This document shows positions 1 to 8,044 of a DNA stretch of 64,000 nt, piece after piece; the stretch's first letter is position 1, and every line of letters starts with the position of its first letter. The stretch covers positions 5,650,001 through 5,714,000 of the forward strand of contig NZ_CP130886.1 in the NCBI RefSeq assembly GCF_030622045.1. The letters are read 5' to 3'. Below the pieces are notes generated by a model, which saw nothing but the letters and a program-made list of their open reading frames with translations, did not search any database and was not told the origin of the DNA. Both the position numbers and the translations under genes were made by a program. This DNA comes from Planctellipticum variicoloris (GTDB lineage: Bacteria > Planctomycetota > Planctomycetia > Planctomycetales > Planctomycetaceae).

Positions 1-556
1 TCTCGTCCTCCCAGACCGCCACTTCGCCCGTCGGCAGATGCGCCACCAGTTCCTCGATCTGCTCCAGACACTGCTGTTTTTCGGCCTCCGGCCACGGACA
101 CTCGACCGTTGGCTTCGGTCGTCCGCGCCGCGCCCCGATCAGCCGCAAGGCCCGGCTCATCGTCGACAGGCTGATCTTCACACTCGTCCGTCGACGGAGC
201 GTTGTGATCAGCATCTCCCGCGTCCAGGTCGGCCGCTTCCAGCCGTCCTGCAGCGGATCGCCGGCCACGACCTCCCGCAACTGCGTCAGGTACTCCTCGG
301 TCAGTTTCCGTGGCCCGTTGCCGCCCCGCCGGTCGAACAAACCGATCTCGCCGTCCTTCCCGTAACGCTGCTCGGTCCGATACACGGTGCTGCGACCGAC
401 CTTGAGCGAGCGGGCAATCCAGGTGGGAGAACGTCCTTCCAGTCGATGGATCACGATCAGATACCGCGTTCTCAGCCCGGCGTCCTTCAGAAACTTCAAC
501 TGCTCGGACAACCGCTGCTTGGCGCGCTCCGCCCGGGGTGAAAGAATGCCTTCCAT
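1..556 (-). CDS. IS630-family transposase, N-terminal part (runs off the window)
   Basis: About 185 codons are visible; the gene continues past the left edge. The N-terminal half carries helix-turn-helix features: an ARSLKVGRSTVYR recognition helix, then a GLFDRRGGNGPRKLT linker and a second winged-helix segment. This is the order seen in IS630/Tc1-like transposases. The last visible residues, AVWEDE, fit the start of the DDE catalytic domain, with its first Asp. A strong AAGGAG lies 8 nt before the ATG at 556. No terminal repeat could be assigned, so whether the copy is intact cannot be judged. Family assignment is by recognised domain pattern, not by search. Confidence 0.8.
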   Translation of the reverse strand, partial: MEGILSPRAERAKQRLSEQLKFLKDAGLRTRYLIVIHRLEGRSPTWIARSLKVGRSTVYRTEQRYGKDGEIGLFDRRGGNGPRKLTEEYLTQLREVVAGDPLQDGWKRPTWTREMLITTLRRRTSVKISLSTMSRALRLIGARRGRPKPTVECPWPEAEKQQCLEQIEELVAHLPTGEVAVWEDE

Positions 557-670
557 GGGGAACTCCTTCCTTGGTTTGGAGTTGTGATACCTCCAAGGTA
601 AGGGTTCCCCATCTCGTTTCCACTGCAATCCCTCCGCTCTGCCGCGCGCCTCACATTCGTGGCCGGTGAT

Positions 671-710
671 TTAGAGTCGAGAGCCAGAGAATGAGAATCA
701 AAGAATGATG
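671..710 (+). repeat. heptanucleotide-period array, tail AGCCAGA
   Basis: Read on the plus strand the bases fall into sevens (TTAGAGT, CGAGAGC, CAGAGAA, TGAGAAT, CAAAGAA). The GAGAGCCAGA segment is shared with the arrays after ubiB (44509) and cysH (50481). See the finding on heptamer arrays. Confidence 0.6.
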
Positions 711-725
711 CTGGCCAGTTGTCCC

Positions 726-814
726 AGCCCCGGAGGGGCGGAAGAGTCATAGCCCCGCGGCGTGAGCCCGGAGTCGATCGAGTGAGGTTGAGGCGTCAGA
801 GCCCCGGAGGGGCG
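726..814. repeat. two direct copies of palindrome AGCCCCGGAGGGGCG
   Basis: Identical 15-mers lie at 726-740 and 800-814, 74 bp apart. The core GCCCC-GGA-GGGGC is self-complementary. It resembles the GCCCCGGA end of the 38-bp dispersed repeat at 28913 and 38374. Confidence 0.7.
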
Positions 815-1300
815 AAAGAAGGAATGTGGAGAGAACCGCAGCGCAGCAATGATTGCGCGCACGATCGCGCTGCGCGGGACTCGATGAGTTCGCGATGGGA
901 ATACGGTGAATTTGATTGTTGTCCGGCCGGACGCGGCGGGGGTGGGGCGTCGTGCCCCGTTCCCTCCGCCGCGGTTTTCGGCTGGCTTCGATCAGGTCAA
1001 CCCCGTGCGGTCACACGTCGGGAGGACTTGACGCCAAGTATCCGCGCACACGAGGTGCGCCCCCGCGAGCCCCTCGGAAGAGAAGCCCGGTTCGGGCCCT
1101 GACCCGGCCCGCTTGTCCGACGTGTGCGCTCGAGCAACGCGGCCATCCGCGTCGTGGATCCAGCCCGCCTCATACCCGACAAGGGAACGCGCTGACACTG
1201 GTTCCGGCGGAGTGCAAGAGCAATTGCCAAGAATTTTCGAAAAAAAGGGCGAAGAGAGGATTTCTGGGATCAGGGCAGGACTGTGGAAGGCGTTGGCGAA

Positions 1301-1330
1301 GTAGGGTGAGTCGAGTCTTCGAGGCTCACC
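1301..1330 (+). repeat. left REP-like inverted repeat with GTAG head
   Basis: It begins GTAGGGTGAGTCGAG and folds as an imperfect hairpin. It is the exact reverse complement of 1930-1959. The match extends by one further base (A) outside the GTAG on both sides. Confidence 0.85.
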
Positions 1331-1344
1331 ATCCGTGACTTCTT

Positions 1345-1896
1345 TTATTCCCATTCCCAGTGATCAAATCGCCGAGCCTCGTCTGCGCCGCCCCACTCTT
1401 TCGGATAGTGTCCCAGCCTCACGAACCTGCGGAAAGACGACCAGCGATAATCCGCTACGTGCCGTACCAGGCCGTGCTTCACGGGGTTCCAGTGGATGTA
1501 GTTGACCTTCTCAGAGAGGTCGTCTTCATTCCGACAGAGATGTTCCCAGAAACGTCGCTGCCAGACGCCGCGTTCGCGACGTCTGGCTCTCGAATCCGAT
1601 CGGCTTCCTTCTGTTCCACCATCGGCGAGAAATCGGCGTGTGAACTGTTCCTTGAAGAGCCCCAACCGAATTGAGAATCCATCATCGCCGCGAGGCAATT
1701 GCCAGATGACATGCAGGTGATCGGGCAGAACGACGATCGCGATTGTCTGAAACGGACGGCGTTGACGAACGCGTCGAAAGGCTGAACGCAGGCAAGAGCG
1801 GCCGCGGTTGTCGTTAAAAATACTGCGTCGATCCTGTGCGACCAGCGTGAAGAAATACGTTCCGCCAGGACCATACCATCGCCGATAGTCGGGCAT
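1345..1896 (-). CDS. REP-associated tyrosine transposase (RAYT, IS200/Y1 HUH family)
   Basis: A 183-residue single-domain Y1 transposase, the usual RAYT size. The opening MPDYRRWYGPGGTYFFTLV, the HUH metal motif in VVLPDHLHVIW (His-Leu-His) and the C-terminal VNYIHWNPVKHGLV block are diagnostic of RAYTs. These enzymes nick and rejoin single-stranded REP hairpins. The gene sits centrally between two inverted REP-like repeats, so it probably acts on these same sequences. The start at 1896 has only a weak purine stretch upstream. The reading frame is complete and all family motifs are intact, so the enzyme is probably active. Confidence 0.9.
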   Translation of the reverse strand: MPDYRRWYGPGGTYFFTLVAQDRRSIFNDNRGRSCLRSAFRRVRQRRPFQTIAIVVLPDHLHVIWQLPRGDDGFSIRLGLFKEQFTRRFLADGGTEGSRSDSRARRRERGVWQRRFWEHLCRNEDDLSEKVNYIHWNPVKHGLVRHVADYRWSSFRRFVRLGHYPKEWGGADEARRFDHWEWE

Positions 1897-1929
1897 GGCA
1901 CCGGTCCATCAAGCTCACGAGTACGAAGT

Positions 1930-1959
1930 GGTGAGCCTCGAAGACTCGACTCACCCTAC
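1930..1959 (-). repeat. right REP-like inverted repeat with GTAG head
   Basis: Exact reverse complement of 1301-1330, with the GTAG on the outer side (1956-1959). It lies between the RAYT start and the stop codon of the dehydrogenase fusion (1970), so it may also act as a transcription barrier for that gene. Confidence 0.85.
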
Positions 1960-1969
1960 TCCTTCTCGC

Positions 1970-4900
1970 TCAATTATTCAGCGGCTGCGTCGAGCGCAGG
2001 TACGCGAACAGGTGGCGGATCTGGTCTTCGGTCAGGTCTTTGAGGAGCCCCTCCGGCATCAGGCTCTTCTTCTGCGGGACGAGCTCGTCGATCTCGGAGC
2101 GTTCCACCGCGATTGTCTGGCCGTCGGTGTTCCGCAGCACGACCACCTGCGGGTCCTGTTCGACCAGGAAGCCCTGCACGATCCGGCCGTCGTCCAGCAC
2201 CGCCAGCAAATTCTCGAAGCCTTCGCGGATCTCAGCGCTCGGGTTGATCACGCTCAGCAGCATCGTCCGGCTGTCGTCCCGTTTGAAGGCGGTCAGGTTG
2301 GGGCCGATCTGACCTCCCTGATCGTGGAGCTGATGGCACTTGCCGCAGCTCTGCAGATAGAGCGGCTTGCCGATGTACGGGTCGCCGCCCCCCGCGTTGA
2401 TGGCGGCCAGCGCCCGTTCGAACTGGGCCTGCATCTCCGCCGTGCTGGCCCCCTCGACGTTGCCGAACAGCTTTTTGACAAGTGCAGCGACCCGCTCGTC
2501 GCGATGGGCGGTCAGCTTGCGGACCGTCTCGACCGGCAGCGCCTTCGCGTTGATCTCGCCTCGCTCGACCGCTTCCAGCAGCGCCAGAGCCGTGTTTTTC
2601 CGGCTGACCAGCAGGGACTGGGCGACCGAGCGGACGTCGTCCGTGATCTGGCCGTACTGCTTGAGCACCGCCGGGGCGATCCGGTCGTCGTTATACGCCT
2701 GCAGCGAACCCAGAATGGCGGCTTTGACGCCGTCGTCCGAGGTCTTCCCCAGTACATCGAGCAGCACATTGACCGCGGGGGGATGCTTCACTTCGCCGAA
2801 GAGCTGGATGTATTCCATCCGCTTGCCGGCCGGCGTCTTCTCGTTGGCGATCTGCCCGAGGGCCTCTTCGATGGCCTGGGCGTCCCCCTGGCGGATCTTG
2901 AGCGACAGCGAGCCGCCGCCCGCTTTGGAGAGGGCCTCGACCAGTTCGGGGGGGACGCCGGTCAGGGACCGGCCCTGGAAGGCTTCTTCGAACCCGCGCA
3001 TCAGAGCCTCCGTGCTCGGCTTGCCGGGGGACAGCTTAAGGAGCTTCGCACAGATGGCGAGGTCTTCGCGTTTGCCCGTCGCGGCGAACCGCCGCATCAG
3101 CCGGGGGAGGATCTCCTTCTCGACGAGCGGTTCGCGCCACAGGTCGGGATTGTTGAATAGCGCCAGGACGGCATCGTGAGCCGGCAGCACCTGGACTTCG
3201 AGCGCCCACCAGACCAGCAGCGGGAACCGGGGATCGTCGATGAACTCGGAGCGGTGCAGAAGATTGTTGACCACCGGCAGCCCCTGCTCCGCCGACAGTC
3301 GCTTGGCCGAGCAGGCAAGCTGGCAGAGGACTTCAATGTTCGCCTCGGTCCGGGCAGCGCTGGCCAGCGCACCCGCCAGCGCGGGCGAGACTTTTCCGTT
3401 GTCACAGAGGAGCCGGACGGTCCACTCCCGAACGGTTGGATTCTTCGCCTGTGTGAGTGCCTTGAGGGCGAGAGCTTCATCGGCTGCGAGACGGCCGTCG
3501 ACCGCTGTAAGGCTGATGGTTTCGAGGGAATGCTCCGGCGCAAACTGCGGATCCAGCTTCGTCGCCGCAGCAACCTCCTGAGCCGGACGATCTTCCAGCA
3601 GGCGCAGAGACGTCTGCCGCAGCCAGCGGTTCGGCGAATCCAACCGATCGAGAAGTTCCCGCGTCGAAAGCTTCGCCAGATCCATCGGCTTCTTCTCCGG
3701 CTCTCGACGCTCAACGCTCAACCCTCGACGCTGAATTCGATAAATTCGCCCGTGATCCTTGTCGATGCCTCCCTGGTAGTTCGCCGTGTGGGCAAGTTGA
3801 CCGTCGTACCAGTCGGCGACGTAGAGCGCGCCGTCGGGGCCGTCCTTGATGTCGACCGGGCGGAACCAGGAGTCGGCCGATTCGATCGCCATCCCCACGT
3901 CCTTCGTTTTGAACGTGCTGCCGACGGGAATCCGCTCGCTGATGATCACGTGGCTGGTGATCGGGTTCACGGCGAAGATTTTTCCCTGGTATCTCTCAGG
4001 CAGAGCGCCGCTTTCGTAGACGACGAAATTGTGCGTGAAGCGGGCGTAGTCGCCGTGCTCCATCGCGGGGAAGTAGCCGAACGAGTAGGGATTGCCCAGC
4101 GAGCCGTGCTTGCCGAAGCCCTTCTGCAAGTAGGCTCCCTGCATGTAGTGGAAGCCGCGAGTATTGCCGCCGTTGTGACCGGAGAAGATCCGCCCGTCGG
4201 CGTCGATCTCCACGCCGAACGCGTTGCCGCCTCCTTCGGAGAAGACTTCATACCGCTTCGATTCGGGGTGGTAGCGCCAGATGTTCTGGCCCTGCGTGAA
4301 GACGCCGTTCTTCTCGCCGGGACGTTTGACGTTGGCACTGACCGTGCTCCCCTGGGCGGCGTAGAGCCAGCCGTCCGGACCCCAGCGGAGGCTGTTGATG
4401 ACCGAGTGCGTGTCTTCGAGGCCGAAGCCGGTCAGCAGGACTTCCGGATCACCGTCCGGGATGTCGTCGCGATCTTTGTCGGGATAGAACAGCAGGTAGG
4501 GCGGATTCAGCACGAATACGCCCCCCCGGCCCTGCGCAAACGCCGTCGCGATATTCAAACCGTCGACGAACGTCTTATGCGCGTCGAACTTGCCGTCGCC
4601 GTCGGTGTCTTCGTGAATGGTGATCTTGTCCCGGCCCTTGACGCCGTGGGGGGGCGGCTCGGGAACCTTGTCGTAGACCGCCCGCCACCACTGGTCCTTG
4701 CTGAGGAGCTTCAGCCCGGCGGGTTCCGGGTATTGCAGGTACTGCAGCACCCACAGCCGGCCGCGCTCGTCGAAGTTCATGAACAGCGGCTGCGCGACGA
4801 GCGGTTCCGACAGGACGAGCTCCACTTCCAGGTCGTCGGGGACCTTGAACAGGTCCATCGACTGCTGCGGCGTCAGCGGCTTGTCCTGCACCTGCCGGCG

Positions 4901-6976
4901 GATCACCGTCGCGAACGGGCTGAGCTTGGGAACCGGCCCCACGCTGTTAAAGTTGGGCAGCTCGGTGGGCGTTTCTTTCGCCCAGGCGAGATCGTCGCCG
5001 GTGCGGAACTGCCATTCGCCGGTCGTGGAGATCGCCTCGTTGCCGCCGATGAGGCTGGGGGCGATTCCCTTGAATCCGGCGTTGCCGTCGTGATCGTAGA
5101 CCCGAATGGCGACGATGTTGGGGGCGTCGGTCTTGACGATCTCGGGCGGGACGACGTAGCGGTGCTGATTGGAGACGAGGCCGCTTTCGTACTCGGGGGG
5201 GAGCTTGCCGCTGACGCCGATTTTCACGCCGTTGAAGAAGGTCTCGCAGGCGTTGTCGACGTTTTCGACATACAGATACAGAGACCGGCTCTTCCAGGTC
5301 GCGGGCACGCTGATGCCGCATCGATACCAGGCAAAGCCGTCGTAGTCCCTCAGTCGCTGCGGATCGAGGTCATTCCACGTCCCCGGCACCTTCAGCGTTC
5401 GCCAGCCGCTGTCGGTCTTCGTCTGGCCTTCCGCTTTCTGCTTTCCGCTGTCCGCCGCCCAGGCAATGGCATTCTGCAGCAGCGCCACGAACTCCGGCCG
5501 CTGGAAGTCATCGATGTGGCCGAGCGAGGTGTAGAACGACTTGCCGCCATCTTTGCGAGTGAAGGTCCAGGCGACCGGTTCCTGCTGCTCGACGCCGGCG
5601 ACTTTGCCGCGGATCAGTTCGGTGGCGCCGGGCTTCAGCGGGGAGGTCTGGTAGAGCCCGCCGCCACCGGTGAACTCAGCCTGCGGGATCCCCTTGAGGA
5701 TCGGGTGATCCTTCGCTTCCGCCAGCGGCCACACCGTCGACTTGAGGTTGTGGCCGTGGTGATTCGAGTAGCTGCCGCCGAAGACGTCGGCGTCGAGCGT
5801 CGGCCAGTCGGCGAGACCCGCGGGGGCCGGCTGATTGCGGAGGTGGAAGGCATGGCTGGCGGTCCGGATGCCGATCACCGGTTTGCCGGCGGCGACGTAC
5901 GACTTGATCAGCTCCATCTGGGCCGGAATCAGCGGTCGACGGCGGGCGCTGACAAACAGCACGTCGGCGTCCTTGATCGCTTCCAGGCCGGGGAATCTCG
6001 TCTTGGACTTTTCGTCGAGGAACAGCAGCGTAACCCGATAGTACTTGCCGAGATGTTCGGCGGCGAACTTGGGGAGCGTGGTTGCGGTCTGGTATTCCTC
6101 TTCGCCGAGCAGGATGGCGACGTGCGGGCGGGTATCGGTGGGGAAGCGGAAGGGCTCGCCCCCGGCGAGCTGGTCGCTGGTGATCGTCGGGCACCAGAAC
6201 TTTTCGATGTGATCGACGACCAGGTCGGTCCCGGTGAAGTGGCTGACGAAGGGGGCCTTCGCCGGGTTGTACATGGTGTCGGTCAGGTCGCGGACCAGGG
6301 CGACGTTGAGTCCCTGGTAGACCATCTGGCGGATGGAAAACGGCCGGCCGAGGACGCACATGTTGGTGTGGACGCCCATCACGAGGACGTTCTCGATTCT
6401 CCGCTGCCGCATCAGATAATAGGCCTCGGCGGAATCGGTGATGGCGTCTTCGTCGCGGATCTCGATGGCGGCGATCTGGCGAGACCAGGCTTTATAGTTC
6501 TTGACCGGTTCGTCGCAGTCGCAACCGCCGTCGGTATCGTCGATTGGCAGAGCCGGTTCGCGCTCTGGATCGATCCGGCACCAGCGTTCGAGGGGTCGTT
6601 TCGCTTCAACAACCGGGGCCGCCTGAGCCCGTTTGCGGGCGGGGTGATCTTTGTAGAAGTCGAGCGTGTCGCTGGGGCAGTGGATGATCAGCACCCCCTG
6701 CTTGCGGGCGGCGGCGACGACTTCGTTCATGCGGCCCGCCATCTGGCCGACGCGCAGGGTCGAATTGGGACACCAGTGCTTGTCCCACATGTCGCAGATG
6801 ACAAGGGCGGTTCTGGCGGGATCCCACGTGGCCGGCTTCTCGACCGCGTTCCAGCCCTGGACGGCGGGGCCGACTTGCTCTTTTGCGCGCAGGGAGAGCT
6901 TGAGGGGTTCGGCGGCGTTCGCCGCGACCGTGACCAGTAGTGCCGAGAGCCAGACCGAGCGCGTGAACCAGGACAT
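1970..6976 (-). CDS. secreted isochorismatase-like / ThuA-like / PVC-type dehydrogenase / HEAT / cytochrome c fusion
   Basis: 1668 residues. A signal peptide (residues 1-21, ending ANA-A) is followed by an isochorismatase-like hydrolase domain (about 50-260, with ICDMWDKHWC Asp62 and nucleophile candidate Cys207 in HTNMCVLG). Next are a ThuA/trehalose-utilisation-like domain (about 284-545), a beta-sandwich sugar-binding-like segment (about 570-690), a PVC-type membrane-bound dehydrogenase beta-propeller (about 700-1080), HEAT-like repeats (about 1090-1500) and a heme-binding CGKCH at 1544-1548. The ATG at 6976 was chosen because GGGGAGG precedes it and the signal peptide starts there; the in-frame extension to 7135 runs through repeat DNA. 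It probably oxidises a periplasmic carbohydrate or aldehyde, but the substrate is unknown. A heptamer array (3701-3739) is translated in the linker after the propeller. Confidence 0.85.
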   Translation of the reverse strand: MSWFTRSVWLSALLVTVAANAAEPLKLSLRAKEQVGPAVQGWNAVEKPATWDPARTALVICDMWDKHWCPNSTLRVGQMAGRMNEVVAAARKQGVLIIHCPSDTLDFYKDHPARKRAQAAPVVEAKRPLERWCRIDPEREPALPIDDTDGGCDCDEPVKNYKAWSRQIAAIEIRDEDAITDSAEAYYLMRQRRIENVLVMGVHTNMCVLGRPFSIRQMVYQGLNVALVRDLTDTMYNPAKAPFVSHFTGTDLVVDHIEKFWCPTITSDQLAGGEPFRFPTDTRPHVAILLGEEEYQTATTLPKFAAEHLGKYYRVTLLFLDEKSKTRFPGLEAIKDADVLFVSARRRPLIPAQMELIKSYVAAGKPVIGIRTASHAFHLRNQPAPAGLADWPTLDADVFGGSYSNHHGHNLKSTVWPLAEAKDHPILKGIPQAEFTGGGGLYQTSPLKPGATELIRGKVAGVEQQEPVAWTFTRKDGGKSFYTSLGHIDDFQRPEFVALLQNAIAWAADSGKQKAEGQTKTDSGWRTLKVPGTWNDLDPQRLRDYDGFAWYRCGISVPATWKSRSLYLYVENVDNACETFFNGVKIGVSGKLPPEYESGLVSNQHRYVVPPEIVKTDAPNIVAIRVYDHDGNAGFKGIAPSLIGGNEAISTTGEWQFRTGDDLAWAKETPTELPNFNSVGPVPKLSPFATVIRRQVQDKPLTPQQSMDLFKVPDDLEVELVLSEPLVAQPLFMNFDERGRLWVLQYLQYPEPAGLKLLSKDQWWRAVYDKVPEPPPHGVKGRDKITIHEDTDGDGKFDAHKTFVDGLNIATAFAQGRGGVFVLNPPYLLFYPDKDRDDIPDGDPEVLLTGFGLEDTHSVINSLRWGPDGWLYAAQGSTVSANVKRPGEKNGVFTQGQNIWRYHPESKRYEVFSEGGGNAFGVEIDADGRIFSGHNGGNTRGFHYMQGAYLQKGFGKHGSLGNPYSFGYFPAMEHGDYARFTHNFVVYESGALPERYQGKIFAVNPITSHVIISERIPVGSTFKTKDVGMAIESADSWFRPVDIKDGPDGALYVADWYDGQLAHTANYQGGIDKDHGRIYRIQRRGLSVERREPEKKPMDLAKLSTRELLDRLDSPNRWLRQTSLRLLEDRPAQEVAAATKLDPQFAPEHSLETISLTAVDGRLAADEALALKALTQAKNPTVREWTVRLLCDNGKVSPALAGALASAARTEANIEVLCQLACSAKRLSAEQGLPVVNNLLHRSEFIDDPRFPLLVWWALEVQVLPAHDAVLALFNNPDLWREPLVEKEILPRLMRRFAATGKREDLAICAKLLKLSPGKPSTEALMRGFEEAFQGRSLTGVPPELVEALSKAGGGSLSLKIRQGDAQAIEEALGQIANEKTPAGKRMEYIQLFGEVKHPPAVNVLLDVLGKTSDDGVKAAILGSLQAYNDDRIAPAVLKQYGQITDDVRSVAQSLLVSRKNTALALLEAVERGEINAKALPVETVRKLTAHRDERVAALVKKLFGNVEGASTAEMQAQFERALAAINAGGGDPYIGKPLYLQSCGKCHQLHDQGGQIGPNLTAFKRDDSRTMLLSVINPSAEIREGFENLLAVLDDGRIVQGFLVEQDPQVVVLRNTDGQTIAVERSEIDELVPQKKSLMPEGLLKDLTEDQIRHLFAYLRSTQPLNN
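3701..3739 (-). repeat. heptamer array inside a coding sequence
   Basis: On the coding strand the bases run in sevens (GCGTCGA, GGGTTGA, GCGTTGA, GCGTCGA) and end GAGAGCCGGA, matching the intergenic arrays. It is translated as RRGLSVERREPEKK, a charged linker between the dehydrogenase propeller and the HEAT region. Confidence 0.7.
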
Positions 6977-7056
6977 CCGCGAACCTCCCCTGCAAGGACA
7001 AAGCATGCACGCATTCTGATGCGTGCGGCAGGTCTTTGCCAGCGGGAGGGGGGGGA

Positions 7057-7096
7057 ATCGTTGATGGTCGATGGTTGATCGTTGATGGCCGGAATG
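7057..7096 (+). repeat. heptamer array (GATGGTC/GATCGTT type), tail GGCCGGAA
   Basis: Sevens of the form ATCGTTG, ATGGTCG, ATGGTTG, ATCGTTG, then ATGGCCGGAATGG. It faces a second array of the same type at 7111-7159 in the opposite orientation. The two could form a long imperfect stem between rnpB and the dehydrogenase gene. Confidence 0.75.
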
Positions 7097-7110
7097 GAAT
7101 GCCGGAGCCT

Positions 7111-7159
7111 CCGATTTCCAACCATCGACGATCAACCATCAACGATCAACGATCAACGA
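7111..7159 (-). repeat. heptamer array directly 3' of rnpB
   Basis: On the minus strand, just after the T-run that follows rnpB, come CGTTGAT, CGTTGAT, CGTTGAT, GGTTGAT, CGTCGAT, then GGTTGGAAATCGG. It is the inverted partner of 7057-7096. Confidence 0.75.
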
Positions 7160-7165
7160 AAAAAC

Positions 7166-7552
<387 letters not shown>

Positions 7553-7622
7553 GATCCACTGTAGAGACTCGGCGCGGGGGATGATAGGTCGGGAGGAGTT
7601 GGTGATTGGTTCTTTGGGATTT

Positions 7623-7652
7623 GTCAGTGGTCAGTGGTCAGTGGCGGGAATG
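7623..7652 (+). repeat. heptamer array GTCAGTG x3, tail GGCGGGAA
   Basis: Three perfect consecutive GTCAGTG units followed by GCGGGAATG. The least degenerate of the heptamer arrays in the window. Confidence 0.85.
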
Positions 7653-7691
7653 CGGCGCTGGATGCGTCCGGCAGGTCTTCCATTTTTTCCT

Positions 7692-7821
7692 CGTTCCCAG
7701 GCTCCCGCCTGGGAACGCCCTCTTCCGAGGCTCCGCCTCGTCCGCCTGACCTCCGACGAGGCGCCACCAAGAGGACGCGGAGCGTCCAAAGATTGCGTTC
7801 CCAGGCTCCCGCCTGGGAACG
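7692..7821. repeat. palindromic repeat cluster (CGTTCCCAGGCTCCCGCCTGGGAACG family)
   Basis: Identical 26-bp palindromes lie at 7692-7717 and 7796-7821. Between them is a shorter palindrome CGAGGCTCCGCCTCG (7726-7740) and the segment AAGAGGACGCGGAGCGTCC, which recurs inverted at 56162-56190. The same palindrome core is the insertion site of the element at 54442-56139. Confidence 0.85.
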
Positions 7822-8044
7822 AGGTGAATCCGCGAACTTTCCGTGAATCCTGGTCGGCGACGGGATTGGAACGGGGCCGGCAGCGTGGCGTCCGGGAAGA
7901 ATTTGTGGTACGCCATAAGGACGTGTTTATCCCGACGGGCGAACCTGCAGGACGGTCCGGGGCTCCTTGCACACGGAACGTCTCCGCTGGCGTTGTCTCC
8001 ACAACGAGCGCCACGGGAGTCGACGTTTCTCAAGGGATTGAACC

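Larger units (their letters stand above)
557..1300. other. non-coding stretch with short repeats
   Basis: No convincing gene is present; the open frames here are arginine/proline-rich and lack ribosome binding sites. It holds a 7-base-period array at 671-710 and two copies of a 15-bp palindrome (726-740 and 800-814). The rest shows nothing I can name. Confidence 0.6.
1301..1959 (-). mobile_element. REP-flanked RAYT unit (REP mobiliser)
   Basis: A 659-bp unit holds one tyrosine transposase gene between perfect 30-bp inverted repeats (1301-1330 and 1930-1959). Each repeat starts at its outer end with GTAG followed by an imperfect hairpin: a 6-bp stem GGTGAG/CTCACC, then a TCGA/TCGA stem with a GG bulge and a GTCT loop. 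A GTAG head next to an imperfect hairpin is the known signature of REP sequences recognised by RAYTs. Confidence 0.75.
7553..8044. other. intergenic region rich in repeats, upstream of rnpB and the HNH gene
   Basis: No gene is visible. It must hold the rnpB promoter (minus strand) and the HNH leader. It contains a heptamer array at 7623-7652 and a cluster of palindromes at 7692-7821. The part from 7830 to 8040 has no feature I can name. Confidence 0.6.

Noticed and set aside
38-541. Plus-strand open frame at the left edge
   Set aside because: It is antisense to the IS630 transposase, which has clear helix-turn-helix features and a strong ribosome binding site.
3176-6940. A 1254-codon plus-strand frame opposite the dehydrogenase fusion, and similar long frames opposite the TPR/fmt genes (14892-17927) and hpnE/epmA (36023-38317)
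   Set aside because: Antisense shadows caused by high GC at third positions; no motif, start signal or plausible composition.
6977-7135. N-terminal extension of the dehydrogenase fusion
   Set aside because: It would put 53 residues before a good signal peptide and runs through heptamer repeat DNA; GGGGAGG marks the ATG at 6976.
7623-7652. CRISPR-like direct repeats
   Set aside because: Units are 7 bp with no spacers and no cas genes in the window.
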